From contig NZ_WBYM01000001.1 in the NCBI RefSeq assembly GCF_013283365.1, positions 310,001-374,000 on the forward strand: DNA of 64,000 bases. The letters run 5' to 3'. Position 1 is the stretch's first letter. Each line of letters opens with the position of its first letter. Made by a program: the position numbers and the translations under genes. Origin of the DNA: Marinobacterium sp. xm-d-530. GTDB lineage: Bacteria; Pseudomonadota; Gammaproteobacteria; Pseudomonadales; Balneatricaceae. The notes under the pieces were generated by a model. The model had not been told where the DNA came from. It did no database searches and was given only the letters and a program-made list of their open reading frames with translations. Shown here piece by piece: positions 9,853-16,990 of this stretch.

Positions 9853-10112
9853 CCGACAGACGTTACGACATAGAACTAACCAAACAAGCCCAAAAAGACA
9901 TTAAGAAACTATCACCGAAGCTGAAAGAGAAACTCAAAGATATACTAAGGAACAAGATTGCAGTGGATCCGTTATCAGGAAAAGCACTGCTAGGCGACTT
10001 AGCCGGTTATTACTCGGTAAGACTCACCTTTCAGGACAGAATTGTCTATCGAATCGAAGATGGGCGCTGTGTGGTGATTATTATTCGGGCTAAGACACAC
10101 TATGGTGATTAG
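9849..10112 (+). CDS. RelE/YoeB-type mRNA interferase toxin
   Basis: This 87-residue protein is a RelE-superfamily toxin, expected to cut mRNA in the ribosomal A site. It begins at a GTG that overlaps the antitoxin's TGA. The family marks are TKQAQKDIKKLSPKLK at the start, the KALLGDLAGYYSVRLTFQDRIVYRI core, and the end RAKTHYGD, which supplies basic and aromatic residues near the active site. The second 67-bp repeat begins at the base after its stop codon, so gene and repeat abut exactly. Confidence 0.88.
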   Translation: MTDRRYDIELTKQAQKDIKKLSPKLKEKLKDILRNKIAVDPLSGKALLGDLAGYYSVRLTFQDRIVYRIEDGRCVVIIIRAKTHYGD

Positions 10113-10179
10113 ATCGCGGCCTTTTTAAGACCGCTCCAACTGGCGCTGAGTGTTGGAGCTTTATCGAAGATGAAGCGAT
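10113..10179. repeat. 67-bp direct repeat, copy 2
   Basis: This is the second copy of the element at 9465-9531, in the same orientation. It begins right after the toxin stop codon and ends three bases before the moeA stop codon. It differs at four positions. It keeps the ATCGC/GCGAT ends and the CTCCAAC/GTTGGAG hairpin. Confidence 0.85.
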
Positions 10180-10182
10180 CGA

Positions 10183-11388
10183 TTAACTCGTCAACAGCGA
10201 GCAAAACGGAATAAAGTCGTAACGCTCACCCGCTTTAATCTCAACATCCGCTGGTAAATGCAGCAAACCATCCGCATTCAACGCTGAGGATAGAACGCCT
10301 GAACTCTGATTCACCACACGTTGTGCGACACCGGCATGCAGCTCAACACGCATATACTCATCGCGAGACTGTGCAGCTCGAACCACAGACGTTTCAACCG
10401 GAATGCGCAACGCCTGCTTGTACTCCGCTCCCTGAAGATGCATCAAACAAGGACGCGCCAGCAACGAGAAGGTCACTAAGGCTGACATTGGGTTACCCGG
10501 CAGACCAAAAATAGGGGTCTGCCCTACCCGACCCGCGGCAAAAGGCTTACCCGGACGAATACGAATACGCCACAAGTTAAGGGAACCCAACTCATCGATC
10601 GCACTCTTAACATGGTCCTCTTCACCTACTGAGACACCGCCCATAGTCAGAATCGCATCCGCCTGTTCTGAAGCTGTAATCAATGCATCGCGTGTCGCTT
10701 GATGATTATCAGCCACCTGACCCATATCCACCACGTCAAAGCCCGCTTGGCGAAGCAGCTCAACCAACATAGGTCGATTAGAGTTGTAGATCTGCCCAGG
10801 TTGCAGAGCAACACCGGGCTCTACAAGCTCATCACCCGTCGACAACAGTGCGACTGTTAGGGGCTTAAAGACCTTTACATGTGTAATACCGGTTGAGGCA
10901 CAGATACCTAGAGCCGGCGCCGTGAGTCGCGCCCCCGCCTCTAAAATCACTTCTCCGGCTGTAATATCCAAACCGGCCTCTCGAACATTCTCGGCCGCTT
11001 TGGCCGTTTGCAGAATACGCACGCCCTTGTCACAGAGCTCGGTGTTCTCCTGCATCACCACACAATCCGCACCATCGGGAAGCTCGGCACCGGTAAAGAT
11101 TCTGGCCGCGGTCCCGCTGACTAATGGCGTAGTGACTGCGCCAGCAGGAATGCGTTGTGAAATAGCCAGCTCGGCACCCGCGATCGCATCTTTGGCAGCC
11201 AGCGCATAGCCATCCATCGCAGAGTTCGCGTTAGGCGGCACATTGATCGAAGCGACCACCGATTCCGCTAAAATTCGGCCAGCTGCATCATTCAGAGCGA
11301 GAGTCTCTACCTCTGCAATAACAGAGAGCTGATCAAACAGCGCTTGGCGCGCATCATCCAGTGGAATCAGCGGCTTCATCGCCGACAT
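10183..11388 (-). CDS. moeA: Molybdopterin molybdotransferase MoeA
   Basis: MoeA inserts molybdate into adenylylated molybdopterin, the last common step of Moco synthesis. The 401-residue protein has the family's NVPPNANSAMDGYAL segment near residues 50-65, the GDELVEPG loop and the MoCF-type GGVSVGEEDHVKSAI and KPGKPFAAGR-like motifs (here RPGKPFAAGR). FGLPGNPMSALVTF follows. Its start shares a base with the moaB stop (TAATG), so both are translated from one transcript with moaA upstream. The length is normal. Confidence 0.96.
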   Translation of the reverse strand: MSAMKPLIPLDDARQALFDQLSVIAEVETLALNDAAGRILAESVVASINVPPNANSAMDGYALAAKDAIAGAELAISQRIPAGAVTTPLVSGTAARIFTGAELPDGADCVVMQENTELCDKGVRILQTAKAAENVREAGLDITAGEVILEAGARLTAPALGICASTGITHVKVFKPLTVALLSTGDELVEPGVALQPGQIYNSNRPMLVELLRQAGFDVVDMGQVADNHQATRDALITASEQADAILTMGGVSVGEEDHVKSAIDELGSLNLWRIRIRPGKPFAAGRVGQTPIFGLPGNPMSALVTFSLLARPCLMHLQGAEYKQALRIPVETSVVRAAQSRDEYMRVELHAGVAQRVVNQSSGVLSSALNADGLLHLPADVEIKAGERYDFIPFCSLLTS

Positions 11389-11933
11389 TACTCTGCCGCC
11401 TCGATGGCAAGACGCTGCGCTTTTACCTGCTCAAGCAACGCCACAAAGTTACATGGGCGGTGGCGGTTATCGAGCTGTGACTCAATGATGCTCCAGCCTG
11501 TACGGCAAGCACCAGTTGAACCTGGCATACAGACGATCAAGGTTCCGTTAGCCAGACCGGCAAACACGCGTGACTGTATCGTCGAGGTACCGATCTCATC
11601 CCAAGAGACCTTACGGAACATTTCACCAAAGCCTTCGACCTCTTTATCGAACAGCACCTTGAGCGCTTCCGGCGTTGAATCGCGCAATGCAAAGCCAGTA
11701 CCACCGGTACTCAACACAACCTGCACTTCAGGATCTGCAATCCAGTGCGAGACCTGTGCGCGCAACAGATAGACATCATCCGGCAACAGTGCGCGATCGA
11801 TCAGGGTATGCCCTGCTTCAACGGCTGCATTCGCTAGAAAGTCACCCGAGGTGTCATTCGATTCGTTACGAGTGTCCGATACAGTCAATACTGCAACATT
11901 CAGACTGACAAACTCTTTACCGTTACTGCTCAT
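11388..11933 (-). CDS. moaB: Molybdenum cofactor protein MoaB
   Basis: MoaB belongs to the MogA/MoaB family, which binds molybdopterin and in some species adenylylates it. The 181-residue sequence has LTVSDTRNESNDTSGDFL near the N-terminus and the STGGTGFALRDSTPEA motif, the molybdopterin-binding signature. The CMPGSTGACRTGW-type loop follows. The family is usually 165-180 residues. It lies 77 bases after moaA in the same direction and overlaps moeA by one base. Confidence 0.94.
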   Translation of the reverse strand: MSSNGKEFVSLNVAVLTVSDTRNESNDTSGDFLANAAVEAGHTLIDRALLPDDVYLLRAQVSHWIADPEVQVVLSTGGTGFALRDSTPEALKVLFDKEVEGFGEMFRKVSWDEIGTSTIQSRVFAGLANGTLIVCMPGSTGACRTGWSIIESQLDNRHRPCNFVALLEQVKAQRLAIEAAE

Positions 11934-12010
11934 TGTCTCTCCAAGCTCATACAGAGGGTTAATTTAAGGGATATTATTACGAACTTTACCGGCAGACGCA
12001 CTGATGCGCA

Positions 12011-13012
12011 TCAACCGCCGGTGGCATTCATAAAACGGAGTATTTGCGGCTCGTTCGCTAGATCAAAGTGATGTTTTTCAGGCTTAAGATCCATAGAGTC
12101 GATGATCGCCTGCTCTAGTTTAGCGGCACGTACTTCAGGGTCTGCCTCAGAGCGCAACAGATCACGCAGATCCATAGAGTGCTCGTTACCTAAACAGAGC
12201 AACAAACGTCCCTCAACCGTCACACGCACACGATTACACTCGGAACAGAAATTGTGCGAGTGCGGCGAGATAAAACCGATGCGCGTATTAGAATCCGCCA
12301 TGCGGTAGTAGGTAGAAGGACCCGCTGTCTGCTCGTGCGTCTTCTCCAGTGGGTAGACCTGCTCAATTAACTGACGCACATCATCGCTAGAGCAGTAGGC
12401 CTCTTCGCGATCATGCTCAGTAATGGCACCCAGCGGCATCTCTTCAATGAAGCTGATGTCCATGTCACGATCACGCGCGAAGTTGACCAGATCGACCACC
12501 TCATCATCGTTACGGCCCTTTAAAATCACCGCATTTAACTTAACGCGTTTAAAGCCCGCAGCACAGGCGGCATCGATACCGGCAATGACCTGATCAAACT
12601 TATCTTTGCGCGTCAGCTCTTTAAAACGATCCGCTTTGAGCGTATCCAAAGAGACGTTGATACGCTTTACACCGGCTTCCACCAGATCATTCGCCATAGT
12701 CGGCAGTTGCGAGCCATTGGTCGTTAAGACCAACTCAATGTCCAACTCACCCAACTTTCGGATCAGCGTCAAAATATCACGACGTACCAACGGCTCACCG
12801 CCAGTCAAACGCAGCTTATTGACACCCAGACGCACAAACGCCGCGCCCACCTCATAGATCTCCTCCAGAGTCAGCACCTGCTCGCGCGGAAGAAAGGTCA
12901 TCTCCTCGGCCATGCAGTAGACGCAACGGAAGTCACAACGATCCGTCACCGAGATGCGCACATAGTCGATGTGGCGACCAAACTTATCGATCAGTTTCAA
13001 AGGTGTATTCAT
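12011..13012 (-). CDS. moaA: GTP 3',8-cyclase MoaA
   Basis: MoaA is the radical SAM enzyme that, with MoaC, turns GTP into cyclic pyranopterin monophosphate. Cysteines 26, 30 and 33 (CDFRCVYC) hold the SAM-binding 4Fe-4S cluster. The second cluster comes from the [18 protein letters not shown] segment near residue 260. The C-terminus ends with two glycines (NATGG), which is essential in the family. It is 333 residues and is the first gene of the moaA-moaB-moeA group. moaC, moaD and moaE are not in the window. Confidence 0.97.
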   Translation of the reverse strand: MNTPLKLIDKFGRHIDYVRISVTDRCDFRCVYCMAEEMTFLPREQVLTLEEIYEVGAAFVRLGVNKLRLTGGEPLVRRDILTLIRKLGELDIELVLTTNGSQLPTMANDLVEAGVKRINVSLDTLKADRFKELTRKDKFDQVIAGIDAACAAGFKRVKLNAVILKGRNDDEVVDLVNFARDRDMDISFIEEMPLGAITEHDREEAYCSSDDVRQLIEQVYPLEKTHEQTAGPSTYYRMADSNTRIGFISPHSHNFCSECNRVRVTVEGRLLLCLGNEHSMDLRDLLRSEADPEVRAAKLEQAIIDSMDLKPEKHHFDLANEPQILRFMNATGG

Positions 13013-13076
13013 GGGCTCAAGTATAACGACTCGTGTAACAGTTTTTTAGCAATTCTTTGCGAAACTTTACGCTCTA

Positions 13077-13093
13077 GATCAATGCTTTTGATC
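13077..13093. promoter_or_regulatory. Inverted repeat between moaA and the cytochrome gene
   Basis: The arms GATCAA and TTGATC flank five bases in the middle of the 137-base divergent spacer. It could be an operator for either gene. It is not a good FNR/ANR box, because the half-sites are in the reverse order. Confidence 0.35.
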
Positions 13094-13149
13094 AGTTAAC
13101 AGCCTATTATTAGATCATTCTAATTTAACTCCCTTAAAAAGGACCTCCC

Positions 13150-13689
13150 ATGGATACCAAAGCAAAACTGAGCCACACCAGCGTTGCGCTGCACTGGATA
13201 GTCGCCCTACTGATGATCGGCTCAATGATCATTGGCCTGACACTAGAAGAGATGGAGCGCAGCCCAGAGAAGTTCGACCTACTGAAACTCCACATGACGG
13301 CCGGCGCCGTTGTATTTGGCTTTGCCGTATGGCGCTTAATGGTTCGTGTGAAAAACGGATTCCCAGAGTCACTGAGTGATGTCCCACCGAGGCAGAAGAA
13401 GATCTCCATCATCGTCATGAGCTTCCTGATTGCAGCGACACTGTTCATGCCTATCTCTGGTGTACTGATGCAGGTTGGCGAAGGTCACGCCGTAATTATC
13501 TTTGGAATGGAAGTGATCGCACGCAGCAACACAGAGATCGAATGGTTAGAAAAGCTCGGCCACATCGGCCATGGCCTCGGCAGCAAACTACTGATGCTCG
13601 CCTTCTTCCTGCACGTCGCTGCCAGCTTCAAACATATGCTGTTTGCAAAAGACGGCACCATGGCCCGCATTTTTGGGAGAAGGGTTTAG
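13150..13689 (+). CDS. Cytochrome b561 family protein
   Basis: This 179-residue membrane protein belongs to the bacterial cytochrome b561 (CybB) family, diheme proteins that move electrons between quinol and partner proteins. Four hydrophobic segments are visible at about residues 13-32, 48-67, 85-105 and 140-160. Candidate heme-ligand histidines are in SHTSVALHW, LKLHMTAG and HVAASFKH. The start is ATG 13150 after AAGGACC. It stands alone, divergent from moaA, so its electron partner cannot be named. Confidence 0.85.
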   Translation: MDTKAKLSHTSVALHWIVALLMIGSMIIGLTLEEMERSPEKFDLLKLHMTAGAVVFGFAVWRLMVRVKNGFPESLSDVPPRQKKISIIVMSFLIAATLFMPISGVLMQVGEGHAVIIFGMEVIARSNTEIEWLEKLGHIGHGLGSKLLMLAFFLHVAASFKHMLFAKDGTMARIFGRRV

Positions 13690-13753
13690 CCTAACGCCAA
13701 AGGGCTGCATAAACTCCAAAGATCTTGGTAAGTAAATAAAGGCTGGAGCAAAA

Positions 13754-14119
13754 CTAATCCAGGTATTGCTCCAACACTTTATCAGCACCCATTAAAGGAA
13801 GAAGTCGCAGCAAAACCTGCTCAACAACCTGAATCTCTGACTGAATAATAAACTTAGCTTTGCGCTGCTTCCAGGAGAGAGTTTGGACTAAGCTCGAAGC
13901 AACTACAGATGGCTTGTCTAAATTGTTGACTGGCACTTCGGTAGAAGCACCACGAATACTTGTACTTACAGGACAACAAATAAGCAAGCCTGTTTGTTGA
14001 TGGTATGCTTTGGATGATAGGACTAGAGCGGGACGATACTTACCGATCTCTTTACCCTTAACAGGCTCAAAATCTAACCAAATTATGTCACCACGAGAAG
14101 GAACGTAAGAATTAGACAT
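13754..14119 (-). CDS. mazF: MazF/PemK-type endoribonuclease toxin (module 1)
   Basis: This is a sequence-specific mRNA-cutting toxin of the MazF/PemK family. The N-terminal YVPSRGDIIWLDFEP and the RPALVLSSKAYHQQTGLLI strand carry the conserved arginine and the S/T-rich loop. CPVSTSIRG and VVASSLVQTLSWKQR complete the fold. At 121 residues it is of normal size. Its start overlaps the antitoxin stop by one base. A wrecked relative of this gene and its antitoxin lies at 16074-16186. Confidence 0.92.
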   Translation of the reverse strand: MSNSYVPSRGDIIWLDFEPVKGKEIGKYRPALVLSSKAYHQQTGLLICCPVSTSIRGASTEVPVNNLDKPSVVASSLVQTLSWKQRKAKFIIQSEIQVVEQVLLRLLPLMGADKVLEQYLD

Positions 14120-14376
14120 TACTCGCCCAATTCCGAACTCATTGGCGAAGCCAGCTCATCCGCATGAGCAGAGTATGAATCTAACCCTTCAAGCAAGGAC
14201 TCTTCAGTAAAAGGCAACTTTAAGTTTTTACCCTTCCTTTTAGGCTCAATTACAATTCGCCCTTCAGACAGCTCAATGTTGATGGCTGAGTTTATCGAAA
14301 GCCCTAAGTCGGACATAAAAGTGGATGGGATTCTTATAGCTGCACTATTACCCCATTTATTGATTTGAGATTCCAT
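14119..14376 (-). CDS. mazE: MazE/PemI-type antitoxin (module 1)
   Basis: This 85-residue protein is the antitoxin for the MazF at 13754. The first half, MESQINKWGNSAAIRIPSTF, is the AbrB/MazE swapped-hairpin DNA-binding fold. The second half is acidic and ends SSELGE, suited to covering the toxin. Its promoter has two identical operator palindromes. It is transcribed away from a second, unlike MazEF-type pair that begins about 210 bases to the right. Confidence 0.92.
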   Translation of the reverse strand: MESQINKWGNSAAIRIPSTFMSDLGLSINSAINIELSEGRIVIEPKRKGKNLKLPFTEESLLEGLDSYSAHADELASPMSSELGE

Positions 14377-14399
14377 AACAAGCCCTATAGTTTATTCAA

Positions 14400-14447
14400 T
14401 GTATATACACTAACACACAAACACCCAGTGTCAACTTTGTATATACA
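14400..14447 (-). promoter_or_regulatory. Promoter and twin operators of mazEF module 1
   Basis: Two identical 10-bp palindromes TGTATATACA lie at 14400-14409 and 14438-14447. Between them on the minus strand is a perfect -35 box TTGACA (14429-14434). The left palindrome covers the -10 position and the right one abuts the -35 box. This is the expected layout for autorepression by the MazE-MazF complex. Confidence 0.65.
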
Positions 14448-14522
14448 TCCAATAATTGGTTAAAAATGAATTAGCATGCATAAAGTTCTTTCGTAGACAT
14501 CCACTAAAAGCGAAACCCTTAA

Positions 14523-14568
14523 GTTTTACAATTGTAAAACACGACAAAGAGTTATATCATAGTATAAC
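14523..14568 (+). promoter_or_regulatory. Promoter and operators of mazEF module 2
   Basis: A perfect 18-bp palindrome GTTTTACAATTGTAAAAC lies at 14523-14540, and an inverted repeat GTTATA-N6-TATAAC at 14551-14568. A -35 box TTGTAA (14532-14537) and a -10 box TATCAT (14555-14560), 17 bases apart, each fall inside one of them. Binding of the antitoxin complex would block the promoter. The operators are unlike those of module 1, so cross-control is not expected. Confidence 0.6.
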
Positions 14569-14587
14569 TAAAAAGGAGAAGAGCATC

Positions 14588-14842
14588 ATGGCTTCCGTAG
14601 CAGTTCGCCAGTCAGGTGGGGCTAATATAATTAGCATTCCAAAAGCTATTGTAAAAACACTAGGCCTCCACGTTGGATCAAAACTTGAGCTTTCAATTGT
14701 CGAGCAAAACATTGTGCTCACACCGATTGAAGAAAAGTTGACCTTAGAAGGATTACTTGCCAATAGTCCAAAGGAGTCCTTTGCTCCGCTAGACGAAGAC
14801 AGAGAGTGGCTGGACATGAAACCCATTGGTAAGGAACTCTGA
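14588..14842 (+). CDS. AbrB/MazE-type antitoxin (module 2)
   Basis: This antitoxin starts with an AbrB-fold segment, MASVAVRQSGGANIISIPKA, followed by VKTLGLHVGSKLELSI, and ends with an acidic tail. The open frame extends up to 14456, but AAGGAG nine to ten bases before the ATG at 14588 and the promoter at 14532-14560 fix the start there (84 residues). Its stop overlaps the toxin start in TGATG. The sequence is only distantly like the antitoxin of module 1. Confidence 0.88.
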   Translation: MASVAVRQSGGANIISIPKAIVKTLGLHVGSKLELSIVEQNIVLTPIEEKLTLEGLLANSPKESFAPLDEDREWLDMKPIGKEL

Positions 14843-15168
14843 TGTACGTTCCAGAGAAAGGAGACATTGTACTACTTAGCTTTGATCCCAGCTCAGGAAA
14901 AGAAATCATCAAAAGAAGGCCTGCCTTAGTGATTTCCCGAAACGCCTTCAATAAGCATACTGGATTCGTAATTGTCGCACCCATTACCAGTACTGTACGG
15001 GGCAATGCCTTAGAAGTTGAATTGGAAGATACATCGACCAAAGGAGTCATTCTTGTACATCAGTTACGCTCACTCGATGGCAAAAGTCGCGATATCAAGT
15101 TTATAGAAAAAGCCTCAACCTCTGTAACCGCAAAAGTCACAAAAATTGCTTTCACAATCATTAGCTAA
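14842..15168 (+). CDS. MazF/PemK-type endoribonuclease toxin (module 2)
   Basis: This 108-residue protein is a second MazF-family RNase. It shares MYVPEKGDIVLLSFDP, GKEI..RRPALVISRNAF and APITSTVRG with the family and with the toxin at 13754, but the rest differs, so the two are old paralogues rather than a recent duplication. It retains the HQLRSLDGKSR segment that E. coli MazF also has. It is translated together with its antitoxin. Confidence 0.91.
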   Translation: MYVPEKGDIVLLSFDPSSGKEIIKRRPALVISRNAFNKHTGFVIVAPITSTVRGNALEVELEDTSTKGVILVHQLRSLDGKSRDIKFIEKASTSVTAKVTKIAFTIIS

Positions 15169-15437
15169 AAATTGTGAACAATTTATGCGGTGATTGGAAC
15201 GAGTCCAATTAACCTCAGATAAAATACAACTTCAGCTATCTTTTCAAAGCACTCAAAGAATCCCCAAAAGTAGCAATCAGCCTGCGCTTCTCCGAACTGC
15301 TCGAAACCATATACTAAAGACAACAAAACTATCAGCTGCAAAAAGAGGCCATAAACAGCCGTTTAATATAGAAACGGCTTGCTACAACATTTTTGAGCCG
15401 GGCTTTTACATAGCCTATAGCTTTTCTAGAAATTAGC
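15169..15437. other. Spacer with palindrome and degenerate hairpin, no gene seen
   Basis: This spacer between module 2 and yoeB holds no convincing gene. Just after the toxin stop is a perfect palindrome, AAATTGT-GA-ACAATTT (15169-15184). At 15357-15379 a hairpin has arms AGCCGTTT and AAACGGCT. The segment GGCCATAAACAGCCG just before it matches GGCCATGAACAGCCG in the terminator at 16914, with one difference. An 80-codon open frame here has no ribosome-binding site or family features. Confidence 0.5.
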
Positions 15438-15701
15438 TCAGTAATGGTAACGACACGAGATGATTGTTATTGCATCGTCATCAATTACGTAAACAAGCCT
15501 ATTCGTATCATCAATTCGACGGGACCAAAAGCCCGATAAATTTTCCTTTAAGGGTTCTGGTTTGCCGATCCCTTCAAAGGGAGAACGCTTTACATCAGCA
15601 ATGAGTTTATTAATACGCTTGAGTGTTTTTTTGTCTTGAGTTTGCCAATGCAGATAGTCACCCCAAGCCTCATCAGTCCATGCCAGCAAGCAACTACTCA
15701 T
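15438..15701 (-). CDS. yoeB: YoeB-type ribosome-dependent mRNA interferase
   Basis: This is the toxin of a YefM-YoeB module; YoeB cuts mRNA in the ribosomal A site. The sequence has AWTDEAWGDYLHWQTQDKKT at the start, GKPEPLKENLSGFWSRRID in the middle and ends RYHY, all diagnostic of YoeB. The ATG at 15701 (87 residues) is preferred over a TTG one codon upstream. It overlaps the antitoxin stop by eight bases. Confidence 0.93.
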   Translation of the reverse strand: MSSCLLAWTDEAWGDYLHWQTQDKKTLKRINKLIADVKRSPFEGIGKPEPLKENLSGFWSRRIDDTNRLVYVIDDDAITIISCRYHY

Positions 15702-15948
15702 CAATCACATCTCGTGCTGCCGTTTTACCAGCACGGTACTGTGTAATTGAACGGTTTAGGTGCGCTGCATTACTTGGTGAGCGAAGTAAATGGACGGTTT
15801 CCATAAGGCTATTGTAATACTCCAAAGACATAACGACTGCGTCTTCAGAATCTCGGCGTGTAATAACGATTGCATCAGCATCGTTGACTACGTTATCCAA
15901 AACGGTTTTTAAGCCATTTCTTGCTTCAGTAAAAGATACAATTCTCAT
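15694..15948 (-). CDS. yefM: YefM-type antitoxin
   Basis: This antitoxin of the Phd/YefM family starts MRIVSFTEARNGLKTVLD and continues with DADAIVITRRDSEDAVVMSLEYYNSL, typical of YefM. The open frame runs up to 16059, but AGAGG seven bases ahead of the ATG at 15948 sets the start (84 residues). The C-terminal segment after residue 55 would fold around YoeB. A TGTACA motif, the YefM box, lies upstream near 16005-16010. Confidence 0.92.
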   Translation of the reverse strand: MRIVSFTEARNGLKTVLDNVVNDADAIVITRRDSEDAVVMSLEYYNSLMETVHLLRSPSNAAHLNRSITQYRAGKTAARDVIDE

Positions 15949-16073
15949 AAGAACCTCTTCATATACATCCAATAGCAAAAATATATAGGCTATTGATCTA
16001 CATGTACAGCAAGCTGAACATGATGTCTTTTCGAAGCCACCGGGTTTGCTCAGGAGCACTTCAGTAAATAGCG

Positions 16074-16186
16074 CTTACCGGACAGCAAATAAGCAAGCCT
16101 GTTTGCTGATTGAAGGCAACTTTAAGCTTTTACCCTTCCTTTAGGGTTCAATCACAATTCGTCCATCAGATAACCTCCACATCAAT
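16074..16186 (-). pseudogene. Collapsed mazEF remnant
   Basis: Bases 16074-16112 match 13965-14003 inside mazF of module 1 in 35 of 39 positions. Bases 16113-16186 match the mazE stretch starting at 14211, closely at first and then drifting. The two pieces are joined directly, so the equivalent of about 207 bases (14004-14210), including the toxin start and the antitoxin C-terminus, is gone. A one-base gap in the mazE part shifts its frame. It cannot encode a working protein. Confidence 0.8.
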
Positions 16187-16269
16187 AAGATCATACTGTT
16201 TGTGTGTTCCTACGAAACGAACAAAAACAATTTTATATTCTCACAGCCAAACGCATGACGGAGGAGAGC

Positions 16270-16305
16270 ATGGAATTAAAAGCCCGAAAACAACATATCA
16301 ATTGA
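16270..16305 (+). other. Eleven-codon minigene with a strong ribosome-binding site
   Basis: GGAGGAGAG lies just before an ATG at 16270 that opens MELKARKQHIN and then stops. It runs against the end of ccdB. It may be the cut-off start of a lost plus-strand gene, perhaps another antitoxin, but nothing proves translation. Confidence 0.25.
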
Positions 16306-16572
16306 TTTAAGTATTATTTGCTCATCACTCGAAAGAGAACAGACATAATCTTGCAACTCTCGATTCGGAATGGCTGCCAAAAATTGGATTGCTAAAATTC
16401 GCTGTTCTCCATCAACCGCAAATACCGGATTGAGACTAACTGCTGGCTTAAACGCGCCACCAACATCTAGAAGCGGAGCTACAACACGAGTACTGAGGCT
16501 ATCCAATAGATCAGCTTGCAAATCCACAACAAGCCCGCCATCTTTTAAACGGTAAACATCGTACCTAGCCAT
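16276..16572 (-). CDS. ccdB: CcdB-type gyrase-poison toxin
   Basis: CcdB traps DNA gyrase on cleaved DNA. The 98-residue protein has the family order: YDVYRLKDGGLVVDLQADLL, TRVVAPLL, then LNPVFAVDGEQRIL and an alpha-helical end ISMLF-like (SIDMLFSGF). The last residues, S-G-F, stand where F-plasmid CcdB has the gyrase-contacting W-G-I, so the contact is partly changed. Its start overlaps the ccdA stop by one base. It resembles chromosomal CcdB proteins more than the plasmid form. Confidence 0.9.
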   Translation of the reverse strand: MARYDVYRLKDGGLVVDLQADLLDSLSTRVVAPLLDVGGAFKPAVSLNPVFAVDGEQRILAIQFLAAIPNRELQDYVCSLSSDEQIILKSIDMLFSGF

Positions 16573-16817
16573 TAAAATGACCTAAACTTTTCAAGAGGCA
16601 ATCCATTCTCTTCAACGAATGCATTAGAAGACATTAGAGCCTCCTTATTCTCTTGAAGCCAAAGATCTCTTTGCTTTTGCTTAACGGCCTGCTGAATACC
16701 TACTTCTGCCGATCTAGAAATATTAACTCCAACCTCTTTGGCTATAGTTAATAGCTCTGCATCAATTGATAAATTAGTAGGACGCCTAGTGGTGGATCGT
16801 GAACTCGCCGTGCGCAT
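16572..16817 (-). CDS. ccdA: CcdA-type antitoxin
   Basis: This 81-residue antitoxin has an N-terminal ribbon-helix-helix part (RRPTNLSIDAELLTIAKEVG) that binds DNA. Its C-terminal tail, with ENKEALMSSNAFVEENGLPL and ending FRSF, is the CcdB-binding segment and is very typical. The ATG at 16817 follows TGAGG at a good distance. It is the first gene of the ccdAB pair and has its own promoter and operator. Confidence 0.92.
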   Translation of the reverse strand: MRTASSRSTTRRPTNLSIDAELLTIAKEVGVNISRSAEVGIQQAVKQKQRDLWLQENKEALMSSNAFVEENGLPLEKFRSF

Positions 16818-16844
16818 ATGAAAACCTCACATATTGATGTGTAA

Positions 16845-16873
16845 ATTTTATGCGCATATAGATTGCTATGCAA
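16845..16873 (-). promoter_or_regulatory. Promoter and operator of ccdAB
   Basis: The minus strand has a -35 box TTGCAT (16868-16873) and a -10 box TAAAAT (16845-16850), 17 bases apart. A perfect palindrome TATGCGCATA (16849-16858) overlaps the -10 box. The 9-mer TGCGCATAT recurs at 16811-16819 over the ccdA start codon, so there may be a second operator. Confidence 0.65.
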
Positions 16874-16913
16874 ATAGCAGTTTAGGCCTTAATAAGCCGT
16901 CGTTATGAAACAC

Positions 16914-16949
16914 AAAAAAGCGGCCATGAACAGCCGCTTGTAATTTTTT
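16914..16949 (-). terminator. Terminator after the O-antigen ligase gene
   Basis: The hairpin AAGCGGC / GCCGCTT with an eight-base loop (16918-16939) is flanked by an A-run and a T-run, so it could work on both strands. For leftward transcripts from 16991 the stem is followed at once by six Ts. Its loop and right arm recur in degenerate form at about 15347-15361. Confidence 0.8.
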
Positions 16950-16990
16950 GTAGGAGGGAATTGCCCGAAGGACAAACCCCGACCTTAATC

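Noticed and set aside
9465-10179. Integron attC sites flanking the toxin-antitoxin pair
   Set aside because: The CTCCAAC and GTTGGAG arms are only 11 bases apart and do not match the R-box consensus at their ends, and no integrase gene is present.
13013-13149. Moco riboswitch or FNR/ANR box upstream of moaA
   Set aside because: The spacer is short and lacks the expected conserved stems. The GATCAA/TTGATC repeat has the half-sites in the reverse order for FNR.
15194-15436. An 80-codon open frame between the second mazF and yoeB
   Set aside because: No ribosome-binding site, no family features, and it covers a hairpin. It appears to be a chance frame.
14441-15974. Identical 14-mer ATATACATCCAATA upstream of mazE module 1 (14441) and of yefM (15961)
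   Set aside because: The stretch is short and AT-rich, and its position relative to the mazEF fossil does not fit a simple duplication, so chance or weak operator likeness is enough.
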